From NCBI GenBank assembly GCA_017545095.1, contig JAFYCU010000027.1, forward strand, positions 1-26,425: DNA of 26,425 nt. The letters are read 5' to 3'. Of this stretch, positions 7,671-14,704 are shown in pieces. The stretch comes from Muribaculaceae bacterium (GTDB taxonomy: Bacteria > Bacteroidota > Bacteroidia > Bacteroidales > Muribaculaceae). The translations under genes and the position numbers were made by a program. The notes beneath the pieces were generated by a model. It did no database searches. It saw nothing but the letters and a program-made list of their open reading frames with translations, and had not been told where the DNA came from. How positions within the stretch are numbered: position 1 is the first letter of the stretch; each line of letters opens with the position of its first letter.

Positions 7671-7988
7671 ATGGTGGAACAAGCATGGCCGCTGAAAAGC
7701 TATGTACAACCGCATGACCACTATTGGCGCAACCTGATTGTCGACAAGAAAAAGCATCAGCTCCTCACAGTGGACCGCCTCGTCAAGCGCGGCAGGCACT
7801 TTGCCGTTGTGAGAATCTACCAAAGCGAAAGCAAGCATGTGCCTTGGGTGAATTGCCAAATGTTTGATTGGACCGATGTGCGCAACATGCAGCATGTGGG
7901 TGAATCGCTCGCAGGGACTTTCCAACGCTGGTTGGACGCTTGGAAAAGCAACTCTACTGCCGCCGACGCAGTGTCCAACTCGCGCTAA
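7671..7988 (+). CDS. hypothetical protein, 105 residues
   Basis: This is an ATG-initiated open frame 36 bases after the lipoprotein gene on the same strand. The protein is rich in aromatic, His and Lys residues (for example KSYVQPHDHYWRNLIVDKKKHQ) and has no signal peptide or membrane segment. I do not recognise a domain. Amino-acid make-up looks protein-like, and no competing frame covers the space between neighbours. It ends 79 bases before the convergent DUF3109 gene; that gap shows only a weak 6-bp stem. Confidence 0.6.
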   Translation: MVEQAWPLKSYVQPHDHYWRNLIVDKKKHQLLTVDRLVKRGRHFAVVRIYQSESKHVPWVNCQMFDWTDVRNMQHVGESLAGTFQRWLDAWKSNSTAADAVSNSR

Positions 7989-8067
7989 TCAACATCCGGC
8001 GAACTGCTATCGCATCCCATCAAAAGCAGCGATAATCATTATTGGCTGAAATTACGATTCTCAATGG

Positions 8068-8682
8068 TTATTTCGCCTCATTTGAAGATGAAGTGTCTGA
8101 CGAGGTGAGGTATTGCTGGATGTAGAGCTCGCAGTTAGCCACCAGCTCGTCGTACCATTGCTGTCCGAAACGCTCGATGAGCGGCTCGCGCAGGAACTGG
8201 TAGGCACGCACCCCCTGCTTGCGGCCAAGCACCTCGGCGCATTTGCAGATTTTCCAGCGATGGTAGTTCACGGCGGCGTAGCCATCGTATTGCTTCACGC
8301 GCACTGGATACAGGTAGCATGAGATGGGTTTCCGCATCGGCACCCGTCCGGCGCGGTAGGCGCGCTCAATGGCGCAGCTGCACAAGCCGCCAGGCTCATA
8401 GCAGCTGAACACACAGTTTTTGCCGTCCATGATTTGCGTGACAAGTTCGCCCTCGGGGTCGTGATAGGCCACTCCACCCTCGCGGATGGCTTCCTGGGCG
8501 CGGGGCAGCAGGTCGTTCCAGATAAGGGGCAGGATTTCCTCTATCTGGTCGCGTTCGGCAACTGTTAGCGGCGCTCCGGCGTCGCCTTCGATGCAGCACG
8601 CCCCCCGGCAGCTGTCGAGGTCGCAGCAAAAGTGGCACTCAACCAAGTCGAGACTCACCAGTGTGTCTTGGATTTGAAACAT
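8068..8682 (-). CDS. DUF3109 cysteine-rich protein
   Basis: The 204-residue protein opens with a dense cysteine cluster (CHFCCDLDSCRGACC, about residues 17-31). More cysteines follow in NCVFSCYEPGGLCSCAIE, CYLYP and KICKC. This pattern is typical of DUF3109, a relative of the YkgJ-type zinc or iron-sulfur proteins conserved in Bacteroidetes. A metal-binding role is likely from residues; the biochemical function is unknown. It is third in the folP-cdaA operon, 14 bases after cdaA. The C terminus is a serine/glutamate-rich tail. Confidence 0.88.
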   Translation of the reverse strand: MFQIQDTLVSLDLVECHFCCDLDSCRGACCIEGDAGAPLTVAERDQIEEILPLIWNDLLPRAQEAIREGGVAYHDPEGELVTQIMDGKNCVFSCYEPGGLCSCAIERAYRAGRVPMRKPISCYLYPVRVKQYDGYAAVNYHRWKICKCAEVLGRKQGVRAYQFLREPLIERFGQQWYDELVANCELYIQQYLTSSDTSSSNEAK

Positions 8683-8696
8683 GGTGTAGAATGAGA

Positions 8697-9497
8697 TTAT
8701 TGGTCCATCAGGTCCGACAAGGCATGCTCCAGGTCGGTGCTCGACAGTTTCAGGTGTAACTCGCCCTTATGGGCATAAGAGATATTGCCCGTCTCCTCGC
8801 TCACCACAATGGCAATGGCATCGGTGGCCTGGGCAATGCCCAGAGCCGACCGGTGGCGCAGGCCCAAATAGCGCGGCAAATTCGTGTCGTGTGACACGGG
8901 AAGGATGCAGCCGGCACTCTTCACTTTGTTGTCGGCGATAATCAACGCGCCATCGTGCAGGGGACTGTTTTTGAAAAAGATGTTCTCTATCAGTCGTGTG
9001 TTGATACAGGCATCGATGATGTCGCCCGTGTGCTCATAGTCGTCGAGCGGAATTTGGCGTTGCACCACAATCAGTGCGCCGGTCTTGGATTTTGACATGC
9101 TCATGCAGGCATACACCACTGGCATCACCCAGCGCTTGTCCTCGGCTGTTGATGACTTATGCCGAAACACATTGCTGATGAAACCCCATCCCTTGTGGGA
9201 ACCCAGTTCAATGAGGAATCGCTTGATTTGGTCCTGAAAAAGTATCACCAGGATAATCATGCCAATGTTGACAAATTTGTCCATGATGGTGCCCATCAAC
9301 CGCATGTTCAAAATTTTGTACACCACAACCCAAGTGATGATGAATGCCAGCACACCGATGAATATGTTGAGCGACCCCGATTCTTTCATCGTGCGGTAGA
9401 GGTAGAAAAGCAGTGCGGCCACCAGCAAGATGTCGAGCAGATCGACAATTGTGAAGGCTTTGAACATGACGAATGAAAACAACATTATGCTTCCCAT
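8697..9497 (-). CDS. cdaA: diadenylate cyclase CdaA (c-di-AMP synthase)
   Basis: The protein (up to 266 residues) has three N-terminal membrane helices (about 18-34, 44-60, 74-90) and a C-terminal DAC domain. Catalytic motifs are intact: DGA at 182-184 (PLHDGA) and RHR at 214-216 (GLRHRSALG). It converts two ATP to cyclic di-AMP, a second messenger for potassium, osmotic and cell-wall homeostasis. ATG codons at 9485 and 9467 are alternative starts; the first few residues are not conserved-looking. It begins 2 bases after folP, an arrangement I recall as common in Bacteroidetes. No YbbR-type regulator gene is seen beside it. Confidence 0.93.
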   Translation of the reverse strand: MGSIMLFSFVMFKAFTIVDLLDILLVAALLFYLYRTMKESGSLNIFIGVLAFIITWVVVYKILNMRLMGTIMDKFVNIGMIILVILFQDQIKRFLIELGSHKGWGFISNVFRHKSSTAEDKRWVMPVVYACMSMSKSKTGALIVVQRQIPLDDYEHTGDIIDACINTRLIENIFFKNSPLHDGALIIADNKVKSAGCILPVSHDTNLPRYLGLRHRSALGIAQATDAIAIVVSEETGNISYAHKGELHLKLSSTDLEHALSDLMDQ

Positions 9498-9499
9498 AG

Positions 9500-10393
9500 T
9501 TATTTGGTGTTAAGCGATTCATATTTAGCCTGCGTGCCGGCTGCCGCCATGCGCTGCACAAGCGTGCGTGCCTCGACGGCCGGCCTCACATCGTGCACGC
9601 GCAAAATGTGCGCCCCCTGCAACAGAGCGATGGTGTTGAGCGTGGTGGTGCCATTAAGCGCGTGAGCGGCGTCCACTTCCAGCACACGCGTGATCATCGA
9701 CTTGCGAGAAACACCCACCAATAGCGGCACACCCAAGCGGTGAAACGAGTCAAGGTGTTGCAGCAATTGGTAGTTTTGGTCAATGGTCTTGGCAAAGCCA
9801 AACCCCGGGTCGGCGATGAGATTGCTCACCCCGGCATCGCGCAAGCGCGCCAGCTTGTCGTGCAGATCTTGCAACACATCGGCCACCACATCGTCGTAGG
9901 CCGTGAGCTGCTGCATGGTTTCGGGCGTGCCACGGGTGTGCATCACTATGTAAGGCACTTGCAGCTGTGCCATGGTGGCTGCCATGCATGCGTCCATGTC
10001 GCCGCCCGAGATGTCGTTGATCATGTCGGCTTCCAGCTCTTCCACCGCTACGCGTGCCACCTGGGCGTGGAAGGTATCGACAGACAGGGGCACTTCGGGA
10101 GCCTCGCGACGCACAACAGGCAGGCACATGCGCAACCGCCGCAGCTCCTCATCGGCACTCACCACCGGTGCGCCCGGACGGGTGGAACATGCGCCCACAT
10201 CAATAGCATCGACATCCTGATCCACCAACTCACGCACACGATGCGCCACGGCTTCTTCATCGAAGCAGCGGCTGCCTGAAAAGAATGAGTCGGGCGTGGC
10301 ATTGACAATGCCCATCACCCAAGGGGTGGTGAATGTGTGGCTCTTGCCGCGAAAAATGATTGGCGATGCGGGGGGGGCAAAAAGGTGGTTCAT
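9500..10393 (-). CDS. folP: dihydropteroate synthase
   Basis: The 297-residue protein carries the family signatures VMGIVNATPDSFF (26-38), DVGACSTRPGA (65-75, with A-C replacing the more usual E-S before TRPG), NDISGG, the pterin-site region IADPGFGFAKT and VGVSRKSM. It joins p-aminobenzoate to the pterin diphosphate in folate synthesis and is the sulfonamide target. It is the first gene of the folP-cdaA-DUF3109 operon and follows a good promoter. It is soluble and complete. Confidence 0.96.
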   Translation of the reverse strand: MNHLFAPPASPIIFRGKSHTFTTPWVMGIVNATPDSFFSGSRCFDEEAVAHRVRELVDQDVDAIDVGACSTRPGAPVVSADEELRRLRMCLPVVRREAPEVPLSVDTFHAQVARVAVEELEADMINDISGGDMDACMAATMAQLQVPYIVMHTRGTPETMQQLTAYDDVVADVLQDLHDKLARLRDAGVSNLIADPGFGFAKTIDQNYQLLQHLDSFHRLGVPLLVGVSRKSMITRVLEVDAAHALNGTTTLNTIALLQGAHILRVHDVRPAVEARTLVQRMAAAGTQAKYESLNTK

Positions 10394-10422
10394 GAGTTTG
10401 TTCTCTTATCGTTTTGAGACTG

Positions 10423-10454
10423 CGAAGTTAATAATAATTTTGAGGATATGCAAA
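10423..10454 (-). promoter_or_regulatory. promoter for folP-cdaA-DUF3109
   Basis: On the minus strand TTTG (10451-10454), a 20-base spacer and TAACTTCG (10423-10430, one mismatch to TAnnTTTG) form a near-consensus promoter. The -7 box ends 29 bases before the folP ATG. The site lies between the stop of the upstream membrane-protein gene and folP, so the two are probably separate units. Confidence 0.6.
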
Positions 10455-10508
10455 CGGTAGGTCGATTTGGGAAGGACGGCACACATTTTGAAGCAGCCCT
10501 CACGACAG

Positions 10509-10955
10509 CTATTCTTCGAATTGGGGCAAAGGCTTCAAGTCGCGCTGTGGTGGCGGTGACTTGTGCGACGGCGATGAGTGTTTGTGGGTCTTTTTGTGGT
10601 GGGTGGAGTCGCGGCGCTCGGTGGATTTGGCGTGTTTTCGTTGTTTTTTGCTTGCTTTCGCCACCGAGTCGCTGTGTTGCTGGCTCTCGCGCAACGAGTC
10701 AACGCTTTCAGCGAAGCGTTCCAAGGCTTGCTGGTCAATCTGGTCGGTCGACGGCGATGACTTTGACGAAAGCCACAAGGCAACCAAGGTGACGGTGATA
10801 AACGCCATCACCACGAGCAAGCCCACGCGTTCGTGGCGCGACATTGCGAAGATGTTTTTCCAGTCAGCCATTAGTCCAGTCAAGAAAACAAAAAACACAC
10901 TATTGACGATAACAGCGAGTACAAAATTACGCAAAAATGATGGCATTTGCAGCAT
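10509..10955 (-). CDS. small membrane protein with charged C-terminal tail
   Basis: The 148-residue protein has two predicted membrane helices (about 10-28 and 44-62) and then a long soluble tail. The tail is rich in Ser, Lys and His (KKTHKHSSPSHKSPPP, about 120-135). No known domain is recognised. The start is uncertain. ATG at 10955 or 10946 gives two helices, but a perfect -7-like TAATTTTG on the same strand (10922-10929) lies inside this N-terminal part. Transcription from there would favour the ATG at 10871 and a one-helix protein. The gene is divergent from the VanZ-like gene. Confidence 0.65.
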   Translation of the reverse strand: MLQMPSFLRNFVLAVIVNSVFFVFLTGLMADWKNIFAMSRHERVGLLVVMAFITVTLVALWLSSKSSPSTDQIDQQALERFAESVDSLRESQQHSDSVAKASKKQRKHAKSTERRDSTHHKKTHKHSSPSHKSPPPQRDLKPLPQFEE

Positions 10956-10980
10956 GGCGACTTTTTCTCGCTCGTTTTTT

Positions 10981-11011
10981 TCTGTTTTTTGGCAATTTTT
11001 TAGTATATTTG
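10981..11011 (+). promoter_or_regulatory. promoter for the VanZ-like gene
   Basis: TCTG (10981-10984, one mismatch to TTTG), a 19-base spacer and TATATTTG (11004-11011, perfect TAnnTTTG) precede the ATG at 11038 by 26 bases. Confidence 0.65.
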
Positions 11012-11037
11012 CGGCCTAAACTCATTTGCCAACGCTC

Positions 11038-11484
11038 ATGAAGTCTATCTATCGGATTCTTCCACCAGGATTGACCTCCCTGCTGGTGATTGCGGCGATT
11101 GCCTATTTATCGCTGTCGTCCGACCCCATGGGAGCCAGTCACATGCACCTGTTTCCCGGCTCCGACAAGGTGGCGCATTTTTTGATGTATTTTTTTGCTG
11201 CCCAAGCATTTATCTGCGACTATGCCCGTTTGTGCCTGCCACACCACACCAAGCTGAACGTTGAGCTGGCGCTGACGACTTGCGCTATGCTACTCGGACT
11301 GATCATGGAAGTGGGGCAGCTCACCCTGTGCGAAACACGCAGTTTCGACAGCCTCGACATCGTGAGCAACTGTTTGGGAGCCATCGCCGGTTTCATGTGG
11401 CTGCGCTATGCCGGAGGCATGCACCGTTTTCGACGCGCCATGCTCTCACACCGGCACCATCACCATCGGCACGATGTCCGATGA
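11038..11484 (+). CDS. VanZ-family membrane protein
   Basis: Starting at the ATG at 11038, the protein has 148 residues and about four membrane helices. It carries VanZ-like signatures: SDKVAHFLMYF in the second helix region and the GLIMEVGQ...DSLDIVSNCLGAIAG region. VanZ-like proteins are small integral membrane proteins of uncertain function; the namesake gives low-level teicoplanin resistance in enterococci, which should not be assumed here. The C terminus is a striking basic/His tail (HRHHHHRHDVR). A TTG at 11026 is a less likely start. A good promoter lies upstream. Confidence 0.85.
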   Translation: MKSIYRILPPGLTSLLVIAAIAYLSLSSDPMGASHMHLFPGSDKVAHFLMYFFAAQAFICDYARLCLPHHTKLNVELALTTCAMLLGLIMEVGQLTLCETRSFDSLDIVSNCLGAIAGFMWLRYAGGMHRFRRAMLSHRHHHHRHDVR

Positions 11485-11555
11485 CACCTATTGTCGATCA
11501 ACAGATGTTCGATGAAATCATCCACTCACCACGAATAATCAAATAGAACAAGAAT

Positions 11556-12968
11556 ATGTTATTTTCAGAACGAATCCGCACCTTGCGCAACGAGCAAGGC
11601 ATTCTGCAACGCACGCTGGCCAAAGCCATCGGCGTGGATGTGCCCATGTATAGCCGCTACGAGCATGGCGAGCGGCATCCCAAGCGGGAGCAAGTGGTGA
11701 AACTTGCCCGGCTGCTGCACACCGATGCCAACGAGCTTGTGGCTCTGTGGCTGGCCGAAGATGCCTTGAACGCCATCGGGCACGACAAAATGAGCGCCCG
11801 CGCCTCGCAGCTGCTGCTCGAGACCCTCGACAAAAATGCCGCACCAGCAAGCGACGAGTCACAAGGGCCTGACGATAATCGGCAGCAAGAGCTGGACGCA
11901 GCCTTGCATGAGATGCGCTTGATGACGGCACAACTGAATGAAGCCAACAACGCTTTGCAGCAAAAATGCAAACTGCTCGACGAGAAACAAGACGCACTCA
12001 TCACCCTGCAACAGCGCAACGATGAATTGCTTAAAGAGCTGAACGATAGTAAGCTACAGCTTGAAGAAAAAGATTCTCGACTCACCGAACTGCAACAATT
12101 GTTCGAGGCAGCCTCACCGGTCGAGCAAGCCCCAGCGCAGCCGGCAGCCGACCCAACCCTCAGTCAAGCCCCCGTGATTGATGCCGCACAGCGCACGCTG
12201 GTAGCCTCTATTGCAAGCAGCCACATGCCACACTACGAGACTGGCGATGCGCGACAGGTGATGCAGCGCATCGAGGATGAGAGCGTGGACTGCATTGTCA
12301 CCACCCCACCCTATTGGAGCCTGCGGCGTTACGGAGCCGACAAAATCGAAGCCGAAAACCTCGAAGAGTTCGTGAACCAGCTGCTGCGGGTGATGGCCGA
12401 ATGCCACCGCGTGCTCAAGCCGCAAGGGTCGCTCTGGATGGGCGTGGGCGATGCCTACGACAACCACTCGCTGCAGGGAGTGCCCTGGCGGCTGGCTATC
12501 GCCATGATGGACCTGCAGGGGTGGACGCTCCGCAACGATGTGGTGCTCAACACTGGACAAAACGCGACCGACAACACCCACACCCATCTGCGAAACATGC
12601 ACGAGTATGTGTTCCACTTCACCAAACAGCCCACCGACTTTGTTTACAACGCCGAGGAGCTGCGCCGTGTATTCAACGAGGTGGCACATTTGGGCACCAA
12701 AGGTCTCATGCCCACCGACATTTGGGAAATAGCCATGCCTAAAAGCCCGGTGGAACGCTATGTCACCGCGCCCGAAGAGCTATGCCGCTTGGCCATCGTG
12801 GCCACCTGCCCCGCTGGCGGACTCGTTCTCGACCCCTACTGCGGCACCGGCACCACCGGCAAAGTGGCCTACAACCTCAACCGCCGATTCATAGGCATCG
12901 ACATCAACCCCGACCGCCTGCGACTGGCCCGCAGCCGGGTAGAGCAAAAATCACTCAGCCTGTTCTGA
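11556..12968 (+). CDS. XRE-type HTH / coiled coil / DNA methyltransferase fusion
   Basis: The 470-residue protein has three parts. Residues about 3-60 form a Cro/C1-type helix-turn-helix (LAKAIGVDVPMYSRYEHGER). Residues about 107-185 are a long heptad-rich coiled coil, followed by a Pro/Ala-rich linker. Residues about 215-466 are an amino-methyltransferase. TPPYW (250-254) is catalytic motif IV, and DPYCGTGTT (426-434) followed by GIDINPDRL is the SAM-binding motif I/II region. The order IV then I is that of beta-class N4-cytosine or N6-adenine DNA methyltransferases; TPPY leans to N4-cytosine but does not decide it. No restriction endonuclease gene is nearby. It starts 71 bases after the VanZ-like gene and is followed by a 530-bp repeat region. 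Confidence 0.88.
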   Translation: MLFSERIRTLRNEQGILQRTLAKAIGVDVPMYSRYEHGERHPKREQVVKLARLLHTDANELVALWLAEDALNAIGHDKMSARASQLLLETLDKNAAPASDESQGPDDNRQQELDAALHEMRLMTAQLNEANNALQQKCKLLDEKQDALITLQQRNDELLKELNDSKLQLEEKDSRLTELQQLFEAASPVEQAPAQPAADPTLSQAPVIDAAQRTLVASIASSHMPHYETGDARQVMQRIEDESVDCIVTTPPYWSLRRYGADKIEAENLEEFVNQLLRVMAECHRVLKPQGSLWMGVGDAYDNHSLQGVPWRLAIAMMDLQGWTLRNDVVLNTGQNATDNTHTHLRNMHEYVFHFTKQPTDFVYNAEELRRVFNEVAHLGTKGLMPTDIWEIAMPKSPVERYVTAPEELCRLAIVATCPAGGLVLDPYCGTGTTGKVAYNLNRRFIGIDINPDRLRLARSRVEQKSLSLF

Positions 12969-13126
12969 ACAGAAACGACATGAACCTGTTGATCAACATG
13001 ATTGTGCGGGGTGACTTCTGACGTTGAGTGTGTCTCGCCCCGGTTGTGGCTGCACATGCGCCTTCATAACGGCTGCCGCAAACGCATTCACAAGCCATAA
13101 TAGGATTTACAGGTATTGGATGCCAT

Positions 13127-13162
13127 TTCGCCCCGGAATGCAAAATCGCATTCCGGGGCGAA
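13127..13162. terminator. 15-bp perfect inverted repeat, possible bidirectional terminator or operator
   Basis: TTCGCCCCGGAATGC (13127-13141) pairs perfectly with 13148-13162 around a 6-base loop (AAAATC). It lies between convergent genes, about 160 bases after the methyltransferase stop. There is no T run after either arm, so a classical Rho-independent terminator is not proven. A mobile palindromic repeat is an alternative. Confidence 0.55.
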
Positions 13163-13208
13163 CGTTTCACTCCGCCATCCGGCCAACATGTGCGCAGGGT
13201 CTGCATTT

Positions 13209-13318
13209 GACTCGGCCATCAGCCGCACCAGGGTGCGGCTCTACATGACTCGGCCTCGAGCCGCTATGTATGGCTCTATTGACTCGGCCATCAGCCGCAT
13301 CATGATACGGCTCTACAT
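13209..13318. repeat. three tandem hairpin-forming GACTCGG units
   Basis: Units at 13209-13246 (38 bases), 13247-13280 (34) and 13281-13318 (38) each begin GACTCGGCC and end in GGCTCTA plus two or three more bases. A fourth, degenerate start (GACCCGG) is at 13319. The first unit folds into an 8-bp stem (AGCCGCAC, 13221-13228, with GTGCGGCT, 13233-13240). The third keeps AGCCG/CGGCT around a palindromic ATCATGAT. Differences between units partly compensate in the stems, suggesting that the folded form matters. Confidence 0.8.
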
Positions 13319-13336
13319 GACCCGGTCAATGGTAAG

Positions 13337-13354
13337 CCCCTCCTTCTGGAGGGG
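13337..13354. repeat. CCCCTCC-TTCT-GGAGGGG hairpin
   Basis: This is a 7-bp perfect stem with a 4-base loop, followed by TTTGGGGAGG. From memory, similar pieces are scattered between genes in Bacteroidales genomes, which suggests a dispersed intergenic repeat; that needs a genome search to confirm. Confidence 0.6.
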
Positions 13355-13389
13355 TTTGGGGAGGCCACAAGAACAAGTAATCAAGGGTC

Positions 13390-13410
13390 AAGTAATAAGT
13401 GATAAGTGGC
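13390..13410. repeat. AAGTRAT-type heptamer tandem
   Basis: Three consecutive 7-base units read AAGTAAT, AAGTGAT and AAGTGGC. They are short and imperfect, and the same region holds a second heptamer family. Confidence 0.5.
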
Positions 13411-13428
13411 GCAATGCGGCTCTTGAGT

Positions 13429-13494
13429 CTTGCATCTCGCATCTTGCTGAGGGGGGTGGGGAGACTTTCTTGCATCTTGCATCTCGCATCTCGC
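13429..13494. repeat. two blocks of GCATCTY heptamer repeats
   Basis: Block one (13429-13447) and block two (13469-13494) are built from 7-base units of the form TTGCATC or TCGCATC, separated by a G-rich spacer (GAGGGGGGTGGGGAG). The second block ends 4 bases before the DUF4421 stop codon. Confidence 0.7.
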
Positions 13495-13498
13495 TTCG

Positions 13499-14704
13499 TC
13501 AAATCTGGAAGCCTACCACAATGTTGAAGTCGAGGATGGTGGTGTCGAGGATGTAGGCGCGAGTGAAGAACAGATAGGTGTTGAATGAGCCGTTGACACC
13601 GTAATAGAACTTGCCATTGTAGTGTGCCACGCCCAGGCGGCCGCGGAAATTGATGCCTAGGTGGTTTTTGCGGTCTTCGAGATTGGTGCCCTCGGCGCGC
13701 TTGAAACCCACCGACGGCGAGGCCATGACGTTGATCAGCCAGTTGCGCTTGGGCACCCAGTTATAGGCGTAACCCACGTTGATGGCATAGTCTTTCATGG
13801 TATAGTTGAGCTTGAATCCGGCGCTGTCGCTCAAGTGTTCGCGCAGCTCGGCGGGCAGCTTGGCCATGTCGAATGTCATCTCCTGCTTGCTGTATTGCAT
13901 GCCCAGCAGGAACGAACCGGCGCTGCGGCGCTGGATTTTCGAGTAGTTGTAGGCCGCCGAGTGGGCGTAACGCTTGTAATTGAAGAAATAGAACGCGTCG
14001 ATGCCCAGCACACTACGGCTCATGCCATCGAAGGGCAGGCTGAAATAGCGGCGGTTGTTGTAGTTGGCGAAACGATGGATGTGGGTGATGCCATGGCTCT
14101 TGATGTAGTAGGCATCCAGCGAGATGCGGCTGTTGGTGAACGAAAAGCGCGTCTTGCGGTGGTCGAGCACCCGGCCGCGAACCAGGTTGTCGATGTCGGG
14201 GACATACTCGAAACCAAAACAGAGGAACTGCACGCGGAATCCGATGCTGCTGGCTAAGTCGGAATTGAGAAACATGCTCTGTTCCGACTCATCCTCGTAA
14301 ACATGATATGCTGCCACCAAGCCGTTGTATTTGAGATGGAATTTCCATCGTGAACCATTCGAGGCCACATAGGCAGTGTCGAACTGGTTGAAATTGCGGT
14401 CGTACCAGCGATAGGACCGCAAGCAGAAGTCGAGGAAGCGGGGATAGATCACGGTGGTGTCGTTGATGTCGAACTTACCGTGCCTGAGTGCCCGTTTCCA
14501 ATAGCCGCTGTCGCGCACGGTGTCGAACGGCACGGTGTTACGCACGGTCAGGGTGTCGGCCGTCACGATGCTGCTCATCGGCAGGGTGTCGGCCGTCACG
14601 ATGCTGCTCACGGGCACGGTGTCGGCAGGTACGTCGGTCGTGGGCTGAGCGAGCATGGCCACGCTTGACGAGAGCAAGAGCACAAACAGGATTGCAATTC
14701 TCAT
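13499..14704 (-). CDS. DUF4421-family outer-membrane-type protein
   Basis: The 401-residue protein has a signal peptide (MRIAILFVLLLSSSVAMLAQ), then a Thr/Val-rich linker with 11-residue repeats. A long region of alternating aromatic strands (for example YFSLPFDGMSRSVLGIDAFYFFNYKRY) follows, typical of DUF4421 and of a beta-barrel. The last strand ends in hydrophobic VVGFQI. The frame opens further upstream to 14830, but the signal peptide fixes the start at 14704. This ATG overlaps the tamB stop as ATGA (4 bases), so the two are probably translationally coupled. The context suggests an outer-membrane protein; molecular function is unknown. Confidence 0.87.
   Translation of the reverse strand: MRIAILFVLLLSSSVAMLAQPTTDVPADTVPVSSIVTADTLPMSSIVTADTLTVRNTVPFDTVRDSGYWKRALRHGKFDINDTTVIYPRFLDFCLRSYRWYDRNFNQFDTAYVASNGSRWKFHLKYNGLVAAYHVYEDESEQSMFLNSDLASSIGFRVQFLCFGFEYVPDIDNLVRGRVLDHRKTRFSFTNSRISLDAYYIKSHGITHIHRFANYNNRRYFSLPFDGMSRSVLGIDAFYFFNYKRYAHSAAYNYSKIQRRSAGSFLLGMQYSKQEMTFDMAKLPAELREHLSDSAGFKLNYTMKDYAINVGYAYNWVPKRNWLINVMASPSVGFKRAEGTNLEDRKNHLGINFRGRLGVAHYNGKFYYGVNGSFNTYLFFTRAYILDTTILDFNIVVGFQI
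14549..14626 (-). repeat. 33-bp in-frame tandem repeat in the DUF4421 gene
   Basis: Two 33-base units (14549-14581 and 14582-14614) differ at about three positions, all near the end of the unit, and are followed by a 12-base partial third unit (14615-14626). They encode an 11-residue repeat (about PxSSIVTADTL) just after the signal peptide. The length is a multiple of three, so copy-number change would keep the frame. Confidence 0.85.

Larger units (their letters stand above)
12969..13498. other. gene-free region packed with hairpins and short repeats
   Basis: No convincing gene is present in these 530 bases. Contents in order: about 150 bases of unremarkable sequence, a 15-bp perfect hairpin, three tandem GACTCGG units, a 7-bp GC-rich hairpin followed by a G-rich run, and two sets of heptamer repeats ending 4 bases before the DUF4421 stop codon. 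The region separates two convergent genes (methyltransferase and DUF4421), so part of it may terminate transcription in both directions. Confidence 0.85.

Noticed and set aside
8005..8034. Terminator hairpin between the 105-residue gene and the DUF3109 gene
   Set aside because: Only a 6-bp stem (TATCGC/GCGATA) with a 15-base loop and no T tract; a competing TGCT/AGCA pairing is equally weak.
11038..11484. Glycopeptide resistance gene
   Set aside because: VanZ-like domain proteins are widespread with unknown function, and no other van genes are nearby.
12980..13021. Tiny open frame of 13 codons (MNLLINMIVRGDF) after the methyltransferase gene
   Set aside because: Too short to support as a gene without conservation data, and no promoter-like site or attenuator structure accompanies it.
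13209..13494. CRISPR array
   Set aside because: Repeats are directly adjacent with no unique spacers of constant length, and no cas genes are present.
11556..13498. Complete restriction-modification system or prophage fragment
   Set aside because: Only a methyltransferase is present; there is no endonuclease, specificity subunit, integrase or phage structural gene in the window.
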